NCBI RefSeq assembly: GCF_030363035.1
Contig: NZ_JAUCMN010000008.1
Coordinates: 124,001 to 188,000 of the forward strand
Source of the DNA: Curtobacterium caseinilyticum
Lineage (GTDB): Bacteria > Actinomycetota > Actinomycetes > Actinomycetales > Microbacteriaceae
DNA length: 64,000 nucleotides
Direction of reading: 5' to 3'
Part shown: positions 55,252 to 61,933 of the stretch, piece after piece
Layout of the letters: the number at the start of each line of letters is the position of its first letter
Position numbering within the stretch: position 1 is the first letter of the stretch
Position numbers and translations under genes: made by a program
Notes under the pieces: generated by a model
What the model was told of the DNA's origin: nothing
What the model saw: only the letters and a program-made list of their open reading frames with translations
Database searches by the model: none

Positions 55252-55815
55252 ATGTACGGGGAGATGGCACAGCTCCGGGCGAAGGCCCGTGCGCTGCGCG
55301 ACGACGCCGACGGGCTGCGGTCACGGGCGAGCGCGCTCGTGGCGCAGGCCGACGGGCTGTCGTCGGCGGGGAAGGCCGCCGACGCCGTGCGTCGTCGGGT
55401 CCAGGAGTCGGGCACGGAGCTCGGCAAGAAGGCGCAGCTGCTCGACGAGGCAGCAGACGCCCTCGATGCGCACGCCAAGGCGGTTGACGCAGTGAAGGCA
55501 CAGATCGCGGAAGCCGAACGCATCGCACGTGACCTCTGGAACCAGGCCGCGCATCTGGCGGCGAACGTCGTGAACGCCGTCAAGGACGTCGCGTCGAACG
55601 CGGTCAACGGCTTCATGCAGGTGATCGGTGCCGCCGGCTCGGGTGAACCCGACCACGTCCGTGTGTCCGTGCACGAGCTCGGCGGCCAGCAGGTCTCCGA
55701 CGGCCAGGTCGCGAGCGCCAAGTCGTTCATCGCGCAGGTGCCGTCGCCGCCGCCGTCCGGGTCGAAGGACTGGATCGACGTGCGCGGCGCCGCGATCCGG
55801 AACGGCGTCGGATGA
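55252..55815 (+). CDS. Helical coiled-coil protein of the type VII locus
   Basis: 187 residues. Residues 1-100 are almost continuous amphipathic helix (AQLRAKARALRDDADGLRSRASALVAQADGLSSAGKAADAVRRR ... ELGKKAQLLDEAADALDAHAKAVDAVKAQIAEAERIARDLWNQAAHLAAN), like the WXG100/LXG-type targeting domains. The tail (EPDHVRVSVHELGGQQVSDGQ...) is soluble and may carry the export determinant. Unknown function; a secreted partner or co-targeting factor of the lipase is the best guess. Its stop overlaps the next gene by 4 nt. Confidence 0.65.
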   Translation: MYGEMAQLRAKARALRDDADGLRSRASALVAQADGLSSAGKAADAVRRRVQESGTELGKKAQLLDEAADALDAHAKAVDAVKAQIAEAERIARDLWNQAAHLAANVVNAVKDVASNAVNGFMQVIGAAGSGEPDHVRVSVHELGGQQVSDGQVASAKSFIAQVPSPPPSGSKDWIDVRGAAIRNGVG

Positions 55816-56666
55816 GCGGGGCACCGGCGACCGACGTCATCGACTGGGACCTGACGGTCGACGAGCTGCGGACCGTTCGCGAACACCTGCCCGGGCTCGT
55901 CCTGCCGTCCTTCGTGCCCTCGGGTGCACCCGAGCAGCAGTCCACGGAAGCGCTGGTCGAGCGCGGTGTGCTCACGCGACGGCCCGACGCTGACGTCGAG
56001 TCGTGGTCGGACGACCTCGATGCGCCGTTCCTGCTGACACTCGCACTGCAGAACGCCGGTTCGATCGTGATCCAGGTGAGTGCGTGGGACCGGGAGTCGA
56101 CCTCGGCGCACTCGACGGTGATCGAGGGCAACGCTGCGTCGCACCTGACCGTGCGGAGCGCTCGTGGGGGATCGGACAGCGGGGCACACCTGCGCGGCTC
56201 CGTCCTCGACCAGGCATGGTCGGCGCTCGTCGAACTCATCCCGTCGCTCGACGTCGGCGACCCCGTCCGCGGCACCACGACCGTGAGCACGGTCGCGTCC
56301 CAGGCACTGGTCGACGCGATCCAGCGGGGTGATGCCCGCGTGATCGATGCCGTCGTCGCCGAACTGCACGTCCCGGCCGAGGCGGTCGGCCTGTTCCGCG
56401 GACTGGCCGAACCCGTGCAGTACGGCTTCCGAGTGAAGGCCTTCACCGCCGATCGTGGGCCGGTCTTCGTCGCCGACTGGTTCGGCACGCGCCGCGGGTG
56501 GCTGCGGATGAGCGTCGGCCTCGACGCGGAAGCCCGTGGCTCGGAGGTCACGCCCGAACTCATCACGGATGCCGGCACGGTCACCGTGACGGCGCAGACG
56601 GACCAGGAGATCCGGACGGATCTGCTCGGCCTCGTCGCTGGACTCATCAGGGATCGAGATGTCTGA
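55812..56666 (+). CDS. EspG-like type VII secretion chaperone (tentative)
   Basis: 284 residues, cytosolic, beginning ATDVIDWDLTVDELRTVREHLPGLVLPSF, with ALVERGVLTRRPDADVESWSDDLDAPFLLTLALQNAGSIVIQVSAW, a beta-hairpin, and a C-terminal FVADWFGTRRGWLRMSVGL block. The overall pattern (an opening helix, then an E..GV.. strand and a long mixed alpha/beta body) resembles ESX secretion-associated EspG chaperones, which bind specific effectors. Similarity is judged by eye only. It overlaps both neighbours (ATGA at 55812; 8 nt with the lipase), consistent with a dedicated chaperone for that effector. Confidence 0.5.
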   Translation: MSGAPATDVIDWDLTVDELRTVREHLPGLVLPSFVPSGAPEQQSTEALVERGVLTRRPDADVESWSDDLDAPFLLTLALQNAGSIVIQVSAWDRESTSAHSTVIEGNAASHLTVRSARGGSDSGAHLRGSVLDQAWSALVELIPSLDVGDPVRGTTTVSTVASQALVDAIQRGDARVIDAVVAELHVPAEAVGLFRGLAEPVQYGFRVKAFTADRGPVFVADWFGTRRGWLRMSVGLDAEARGSEVTPELITDAGTVTVTAQTDQEIRTDLLGLVAGLIRDRDV

Positions 56667-58185
56667 CGGGATCAAGGTCGACTACGCGGAGATCGACCGA
56701 CTCACCACGGGGATCACCGCGCTCAACGCCTTCGCCGGGCCGCTCGTGCCGAAGGTCGGGGCGCTGTCGGTAGACGGGGACCTCCTCGCGTCGGCGATCC
56801 TCTCGCCTGGCACCGCGCTTGCGGCCGAGGGCGCGGTGATGAACGCTTCGGCGCAGCTGAGCGTGACGATCGTCTCCACCGAGGCGCTCGTGATCATCAC
56901 GGCGTCGATCTCGAAGGTGTACGAGGCGGCCGAGGCAGGGCTTGCTCTCACCGTCGCCGGCTTGCACGTCGCAGCGGCTGCGACCTGGGCGACCACGACG
57001 GATGTCGCTGAGACGGTGGCACTCGTCACCGGGACCGTCGTCTACGGCACGATCGCGCTCGGAGCGCTCGCCACCGAGGCTGTCAGGAGCGGCGTTGCAC
57101 TCGACGTCCTGGGCATTGTCACGGTGTCCTTCAGCGAAGCAGCGCTCACCGCGCTGAGGACCGATGGCGACCTGACCCAGCGCACCGCGGTGTTCACCCT
57201 GGCGGCGGCTCGGTCCTTCAACAGGAACTTCTCCGCAGCTCTGCCGTGGATGAGTCCCGACATCGTCGCGATGGAGCAAGCCTGGTTGGGCGATCTCCGC
57301 ACGACGAACACCTACGACGGCCTCCTCAGTACGTTGATCGGGGATGGTCGCCAGTTCGGTTTGTTCGAGGACGGTGTGCCGCGCTTCATCGACGGTGTCC
57401 TGTCCGACAGCCAAGTCGATGATCGGCGGCAGCGCGCTCTCGTCGATGGCATCCGTGAGACAGGTCAGCAGTTCACCACCGATGGGGCCGGGAACATCAT
57501 CCCGACCGACGTCAGCTCGTTGCTCGCGAGTTCGGGTCAGATCGACCGGATGGGCCAAGAAGACTTCGCGAACGTCCGGGTGTTCAAGACGGTTGACGAA
57601 AACGGCGTCACTCGCTTCACAGTTCAGATCCCGAGCACACAGAGCTGGAATCCCGAGGCCGGCGACACCCCGAATGATCTTACCTCGGACGTGATTGCGA
57701 TGCGTCACGGTGACCAGACCGCTCTTTCACAGGCCGTCATCGAGGCTCTACGGAAGGCAGGGGTCAAGGACGAACCCGTGATGCTGACAGGCTTCAGCCT
57801 CGGAGGGATCACGGCTGGTGCGGTCGCCGCGGGTGACAGCGGCTACAACATCCAGCAGGTGGTGACCGCTGGTTCCCCGATCGGTGCGATGGACATCCCG
57901 TCCGACGTGCACGTGACAGCCCTCGAGTCCACGGCTGATCCGATCGCGGCCTTGGACGGAACGCCGAATCCCAGAGACTGGACGACGCTTCGTGGGGATG
58001 CGCCGCTGAAGGCCAACGAACACGATGCGCCGACTGTTGCCACCGCACACGATGCGAATCGATACGCGGTCATGGCCAGCGGTGTCCCCTCAGTGAATGA
58101 CGACCCTGCAATCACGCAGTTCCTCGGAGGGAACGGGAAGACGACAACCGTGACGGATTACCAGGTGCAGAGGAGATCAGAGTGA
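56659..58185 (+). CDS. Type VII secreted effector: helical targeting domain plus alpha/beta-hydrolase (lipase-type)
   Basis: 508 residues. The N-terminal about 230 residues are helical and alanine-rich (VDYAEIDRLTTGITALNAFAGPLVPKV ... ), of WXG/PPE-like character. The C-terminal half is an alpha/beta-hydrolase: nucleophile elbow GFSLGG with Ser380, candidate Asp427 (ESTADPIAAL) and His464 (TAHDANRY). There is no N-terminal signal peptide, so export by the upstream system is likely. By analogy, Staphylococcus TslA is a type VII lipase toxin neutralised by a lipoprotein. Downstream lipoproteins here fit that role. The lipid substrate and toxicity are inferred. Translation is coupled to both neighbours. 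Confidence 0.78.
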   Translation: MSDGIKVDYAEIDRLTTGITALNAFAGPLVPKVGALSVDGDLLASAILSPGTALAAEGAVMNASAQLSVTIVSTEALVIITASISKVYEAAEAGLALTVAGLHVAAAATWATTTDVAETVALVTGTVVYGTIALGALATEAVRSGVALDVLGIVTVSFSEAALTALRTDGDLTQRTAVFTLAAARSFNRNFSAALPWMSPDIVAMEQAWLGDLRTTNTYDGLLSTLIGDGRQFGLFEDGVPRFIDGVLSDSQVDDRRQRALVDGIRETGQQFTTDGAGNIIPTDVSSLLASSGQIDRMGQEDFANVRVFKTVDENGVTRFTVQIPSTQSWNPEAGDTPNDLTSDVIAMRHGDQTALSQAVIEALRKAGVKDEPVMLTGFSLGGITAGAVAAGDSGYNIQQVVTAGSPIGAMDIPSDVHVTALESTADPIAALDGTPNPRDWTTLRGDAPLKANEHDAPTVATAHDANRYAVMASGVPSVNDDPAITQFLGGNGKTTTVTDYQVQRRSE

Positions 58186-58697
58186 CAGGCGGAAGGGTGC
58201 GAACGGGAATCGTCGTGACGGTGATGGCCGTCGTAGCGCTGTCTGGTTGTAGTGCGCTCCGCACAACGACGTCCAGCGCACCGTCGTCCTCGCTGCATGA
58301 CCCTGCGGGCGGGCAGTCGCTTGAACAGGCGCGGAAGCAGCTCTCCTCGATCGAGGGTCTCTCTGACGTCTCCATCAAAGAAGAGCGGACCGTGTCCGGT
58401 CTCAACGAACGCCATGAGGTGTCGATCGCTGCGACGGTCGAAGATACCGCAGCGGCGCCCGGCTTCGTAGACCAACTCGCACAGCTCGGCTGGTCCGTGA
58501 ACGAAGCAGAACCCGACACGGGAGTGTTCATCCGTCTCAGGACGAGTCCGCAGCTCGTCATCGGGGATGTGGCCAAGGATCGGGGCTGGACAGAAGCCGC
58601 TTACACGACGTCGACTGCTGAGTTGAAGCAGCTCGTCCTGCTCTCCCCGGACGAGCTCCAAAAACGTTTCGGTCCGTGGCCTGGCAAAGCTCTCTGA
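58182..58697 (+). CDS. Candidate immunity lipoprotein 1
   Basis: 171 residues. Lipoprotein signal with lipobox LSGC (Cys23), a Ser/Thr linker, then the domain LSSIEGLSDVSIKEERTV...GFVDQLAQLGWSVNEAEPDTGVFIRLRTSPQLVIGDVAKDRGWTEAAY...LQKRFGPWPG. The GTG start overlaps the lipase stop by 4 nt. Similar domains occur at 58723, 59282 and 59880, all ending in a G-x-W-P signature. The outer-face lipoprotein position suits protection against a secreted lipase; immunity is inferred. GC content is visibly lower than in the core genes. Confidence 0.75.
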   Translation: MTGGRVRTGIVVTVMAVVALSGCSALRTTTSSAPSSSLHDPAGGQSLEQARKQLSSIEGLSDVSIKEERTVSGLNERHEVSIAATVEDTAAAPGFVDQLAQLGWSVNEAEPDTGVFIRLRTSPQLVIGDVAKDRGWTEAAYTTSTAELKQLVLLSPDELQKRFGPWPGKAL

Positions 58698-58722
58698 GGC
58701 TCCTGGAAGCGGAAGGTGTTCC

Positions 58723-59040
58723 TTGCCGAGTGAGCGTTTCCAAGAACACCGTCGAATCTGGCTCGAGGGATTAACGACGAGCACTTCAGTGGAAGAGCAA
58801 CGCGCTCTGGTCGAGTACATGTTCGCTCTCGGTTGGTCGATCAAGGATGTCGAGGCCGACCAAGGCGTCAGCGTGCGCGTCCGTACGCAACCGCAGGTGA
58901 CGATCGGAGAACTCCTGCAGAATTGGAACGGGTTGCAGTACCGGTCGACCTCTGACTCCTTCAAGGAGGTGGTGGTCGCTCCTCGGAAGGTTCTCGAGCG
59001 TCAACTCGGCCGATGGCCCGGAGCGGTACCGTCTTCCTGA
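58723..59040 (+). pseudogene. Truncated immunity-lipoprotein copy without signal peptide
   Basis: 105 codons from a TTG, with no signal peptide or lipobox. ALGWSIKDVEADQGVSVRVRTQPQVTIGEL...LERQLGRWPG aligns with the second half of the lipoprotein at 58182 (LGWSVNEAEPDTGVFIRLRTSPQLVIGD...RFGPWPG). The N-terminal half of the family is missing, so this is a remnant or a cytosolic variant. A hand count of one 60-bp block (58741-58800) gives 31 G+C, far below the typical level of the window. Confidence 0.65.
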
Positions 59041-59057
59041 CCTGACGAGGCCCGCGG

Positions 59058-59240
59058 AGCACCCGTTCGAACGATGCAATTTCCGATGCCCTAGCGATGA
59101 GGCACGGAGACCCTACAGCGCTGACTCAAGCAGTGCGATCGACGCTCGACGTTGCTCCGGAGATTTGTGACGGCCACGCTCCGATGAGGCTCACCGGCTT
59201 CGGCCTCGGCGGTATCACCGCAGGCGCCGTCGCCGATCAA
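59058..59240 (+). pseudogene. Fragment of a second lipase effector (dead nucleophile)
   Basis: Reads SNDAISDALAMRHGDPTAL and later MRLTGFGLGGITAGAVA, matching the live effector (TSDVIAMRHGDQTALSQAV...MLTGFSLGGITAGAVA). The similarity starts before any start codon and ends at about 59240, after which the frame diverges. The nucleophile serine is glycine. It is an orphan module from a former toxin. Confidence 0.75.
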
Positions 59241-59281
59241 CTGGTTCCTGAAGGGCGGAACCTCGACAGCAAAGGACTACG

Positions 59282-59767
59282 ATGTCGCGCGTGGGTAATC
59301 GCGGAGCGACCAGCAGGTTTACTGCTTGCCTCCTCTTGATAGGCCTGATCCTGACGGGATGTGCTGCCATGCGCGGTGGAGCTAGTGCGGATGAAGTGAC
59401 GACCGCAGTAGAGCGTGATATGAAGGTCACTGATGTCAAGGTGTCTCATCGTGATATCTCACAGACGTTCGGATCGACGACGATCGTCGTCCTCACGGCC
59501 GATCGGCCGCGCGACACTGTCGCAAACGTGCCTGGGTTCACTGAGGAATTGCTCAAGGCCGCGTACTCGGTACGCAATTGGAAGCCGACCGCCGGTGTCC
59601 GGGTTGTCCTGCGCGATTACGATGGTGCGCCGCTCGGGAGCGCACTCGAGCAGTCCGGATGGAAAGTCGTCGGGTGGGACGAAAGCGATCCGGGCACGGT
59701 GTTCGTCTCTTTCTCCGAGCTGCAGGAAAGATACGGAAAGTGGCCGTCAAGGATTGGCCCCGCATGA
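59282..59767 (+). CDS. Candidate immunity lipoprotein 2
   Basis: 161 residues. Signal peptide ending in lipobox LTGC, then TTAVERDMKVTDVKVSHRDIS...FTEELLKAAYSVRNWKPTAGVRVVLRD...LQERYGKWPS. The same G-x-W-P end as its neighbours, but the central V-x-R-L-R-T motif is replaced by VRVVLRD. ATG has RBS AAGGA (59271-59275). One 60-bp block (59401-59460) has only 29 G+C by hand count, pointing to acquired DNA. It directly follows the dead lipase fragment, as an immunity gene would after its toxin. Confidence 0.72.
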   Translation: MSRVGNRGATSRFTACLLLIGLILTGCAAMRGGASADEVTTAVERDMKVTDVKVSHRDISQTFGSTTIVVLTADRPRDTVANVPGFTEELLKAAYSVRNWKPTAGVRVVLRDYDGAPLGSALEQSGWKVVGWDESDPGTVFVSFSELQERYGKWPSRIGPA

Positions 59768-59879
59768 TGATCCTCGCTTCACCGCAACTCCGAGGGCGGC
59801 ACAGCCCGCTCGGATGGGGGCGATGGCGGTCTGCTGGCTTCCCAGCTCGCCCTGAGGCTGCTGGACCGACGGCGAGGCA
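59768..59879 (+). other. Short spacer between lipoproteins 2 and 3
   Basis: No convincing gene. One frame reads GDGGLLASQLALRLLDRR, faintly like a hydrolase helix after a nucleophile elbow, but it is too short to claim as another toxin remnant. Confidence 0.3.
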
Positions 59880-60446
59880 GTGCAGGACGAGCTCGTGCGG
59901 AGGCTGATCACAGCGGGAGTGCTGCTGTCGCTCATCCCTGCGCTCAGTGGGTGCTCGACGCCCGACCCCGACGCTGATGGAGCTGCATCGCGAGAAGCGG
60001 TCGCATCCGAGATCTACGCCCTGCCCAACGTGCTGACTGCGACGGTCGACGAGGAGAAGACCACGGACGGCCTCTCCGCGCACTACCGAATCGCCGTCGA
60101 CATCTCGGCCCCCGCAGCAGGTCGCTCGGAGGCGGAGGTCGCCGAACTGATCGACGCGGTTCTTCCCCTGGCCTGGTCCACACGGGGGCACGAACCCGAC
60201 GCAGGCGTCGTCCTGCGGATCAGGACAGAGCCGCAACTCGAGATCGGACGGATCGCGCAGGACGCCGGCTGGCGCGACGTCGGCTTCCCGTCGACGCCGG
60301 AGCTCGTCGAGAAGATCGGGTACCAGGCGAGCTTCGGACGCCGCTCCCTCGACGAACGAATCGGCTCCTGGCCGGTGGCTGCGGGAGCGGATCCGACCGG
60401 GGGTCAGCGGACCAGGGGACAACCAGGGCCAGGCACACCGCAGTGA
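59880..60446 (+). CDS. Candidate immunity lipoprotein 3
   Basis: 188 residues from GTG 59880 (GTG 59895 is an alternative). Lipobox LSGC at Cys25, then ALPNVLTATVDEEKTTDGLSAHYRIAVDI...AWSTRGHEPDAGVVLRIRTEPQLEIGRIAQDAGWRDVGF...ERIGSWPV. PDAGVVLRIRTEPQLEIG aligns closely with PDTGVFIRLRTSPQLVIG of lipoprotein 1. A Gly/Gln/Arg-rich tail follows the shared end. Higher GC than lipoprotein 2, so the array may be built from sources of different age. Confidence 0.75.
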   Translation: MQDELVRRLITAGVLLSLIPALSGCSTPDPDADGAASREAVASEIYALPNVLTATVDEEKTTDGLSAHYRIAVDISAPAAGRSEAEVAELIDAVLPLAWSTRGHEPDAGVVLRIRTEPQLEIGRIAQDAGWRDVGFPSTPELVEKIGYQASFGRRSLDERIGSWPVAAGADPTGGQRTRGQPGPGTPQ

Positions 60447-60465
60447 TCGGGAGGATGGTCGAACC

Positions 60466-61335
60466 ATGACGACGAACAGCCTCCCCGGTGGCACCTACGA
60501 CCTCGGCGACCTCGAGGTCACCCGCTTCGGCTACGGGGCGATGCAGCTCGCCGGCCCGCACGTCTTCGGCCCGCCAGCCGACCGCGACGAGGCCGTCCGG
60601 GTGCTGCGCACCGCGGTCGAGCTCGGCATCACCCACATCGACACCGCGGACTTCTACGGCCCGCACGTCACGAACGAGATCATCCGCGAAGCCCTGCACC
60701 CGTACCCGGAGCAGGTGCACATCGTCACGAAGGTCGGGTCGCGGCGGAACGACAAGGGGCAGTGGCCGCCAGCGCGGAAGCCGGAGCAGCTCGTCGAGGA
60801 CGTCCACGCCAACCTCGACCGGCTCGGTCTCGAACAACTCGACGTCGTGAACCTCCGCGTCGGCGGGTTCGACGCACCGGAGCCGGGCAGCATCGCCCCG
60901 CAGTTCGAGGCGCTCGCCGAACTGCAGCAGCAGGGCAAGATCCGCCACCTCGGGCTCTCGACGGTCACCGGTGCGCAACTCGTCGAGGCGCTGCAGATCG
61001 CGCCGGTGGTGTGCGTGCAGAACATGTACAACGTGGCGCAGCGCGGGGACGACGACCTGGTCGACCTGACGGCGGCGGAGGGCATCGCCTACGTACCGTA
61101 CTTCCCGCTGGGCGGCTTCTCGCCGATCCAGTCCGAGGCGCTCGATGCGGTCGCGCAGCGGTTGGGGGAGTCCCGTCTGTCGGTCGCCCTCGCCTGGCTG
61201 CTCCAGCGTTCGGACAACATCCTGCTCATCCCCGGCACCTCGTCCGTCGAGCACCTGCGGCAGAACGTCGCCGGCGCGCGCATCACGTTGCCGGCCGACG
61301 CAGTCCGTGAGCTGGACGCGATCGGCGCAGCCTGA
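60466..61335 (+). CDS. Aldo/keto reductase
   Basis: 289 residues: FGYGAMQLAGPHVFGPP, ELGITHIDTADFYGPHVTNEIIREAL (catalytic Asp and Tyr), HIVTKVGSRRND (catalytic Lys), LSTVTGAQLVEAL and the cofactor-site block LLIPGTSSVEHLRQNVAG. The pattern is that of the YajO/oxidoreductase branch, distinct from the reductase at position 1. NADPH-dependent carbonyl reduction; substrate unknown. RBS GGGAGG before ATG. It follows lipoprotein 3 by 19 nt, but the composition returns to normal here, so I place the accessory region's end at about 60450. Confidence 0.9.
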   Translation: MTTNSLPGGTYDLGDLEVTRFGYGAMQLAGPHVFGPPADRDEAVRVLRTAVELGITHIDTADFYGPHVTNEIIREALHPYPEQVHIVTKVGSRRNDKGQWPPARKPEQLVEDVHANLDRLGLEQLDVVNLRVGGFDAPEPGSIAPQFEALAELQQQGKIRHLGLSTVTGAQLVEALQIAPVVCVQNMYNVAQRGDDDLVDLTAAEGIAYVPYFPLGGFSPIQSEALDAVAQRLGESRLSVALAWLLQRSDNILLIPGTSSVEHLRQNVAGARITLPADAVRELDAIGAA

Positions 61336-61363
61336 CCCGGACCGGATCCGGCACCCGGGTCAG
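61332..61363. terminator. Hairpin shared by convergent genes
   Basis: CTGACCCGG (61332-61340) / CCGGGTCAG (61355-61363), perfect 9 bp, with the self-palindrome CCGGATCCGG in the loop. It overlaps the stop codons of both the aldo/keto reductase and the minus-strand membrane gene. Confidence 0.65.
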
Positions 61364-61887
61364 GACGAGAAGTCCGACGAGATGTGCACTCCGGGGTGGT
61401 ACCAGAAGGACACGGCGACCCAGAGCCCGAGGAGGGTCGCGGCGTTCAACAACGACGGCGCGAGCCACCACCACGACCGGGGCTGACGGCACACCCCCAC
61501 CACGAGCAGGACGACGGACGCCACGACGAAGGGCGCCGTCGCGACGGTGCCCCAGAACGCGAACCCGGCCATCGCCGGCTGCGTGACGTCGAGGGGCGCG
61601 CCGAACATCGTGATGAAGCCGACGCAGAAGACGCCGACCGTGGTGCCGAGGACGCCGACCCCGATCGCGATGATGGCGAGGGCGAGGGACGACCCGCCGA
61701 GCGGTCCGGCGTCGCGCTGATGGCCGTCGCGACGGTCACGGACGAGCGCGTTCGACCCCTGCCCTGCTGTGGACCAGGCCGGAGCAGCGTTCGGACCACG
61801 CGATGCTTCGACCCCTGCCAGACCGCCCGTGATGCGAGGAGTGGCGGACCACCCCTCGTCGATCGTCGACCCCCGTCGTTCCGTCAC
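61360..61887 (-). CDS. Three-helix membrane protein of unknown function
   Basis: 175 residues from GTG 61887, supported by CAGGAT exactly 6 nt upstream (61899-61894). A polar N-terminus of about 60 residues, then hydrophobic segments LALAIIAIGVGVLGTTVGVFCVGFI, FWGTVATAPFVVASVVLLVVGVC and WLAPSLLNAATLLGLWVAVSFWY. No recognised family. It lies 46 nt downstream of recQ on the same strand but may have its own promoter. Confidence 0.65.
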   Translation of the reverse strand: MTERRGSTIDEGWSATPRITGGLAGVEASRGPNAAPAWSTAGQGSNALVRDRRDGHQRDAGPLGGSSLALAIIAIGVGVLGTTVGVFCVGFITMFGAPLDVTQPAMAGFAFWGTVATAPFVVASVVLLVVGVCRQPRSWWWLAPSLLNAATLLGLWVAVSFWYHPGVHISSDFSS

Positions 61888-61933
61888 CCGCCCATCCTGA
61901 CACGAGCCGGCGGCACCCTCGATGCCGGTGGAC

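Noticed and set aside
59768-59879. Another lipase fragment (GDGGLLASQLALR).
   Set aside because: Too short and without the elbow or flanking motifs.
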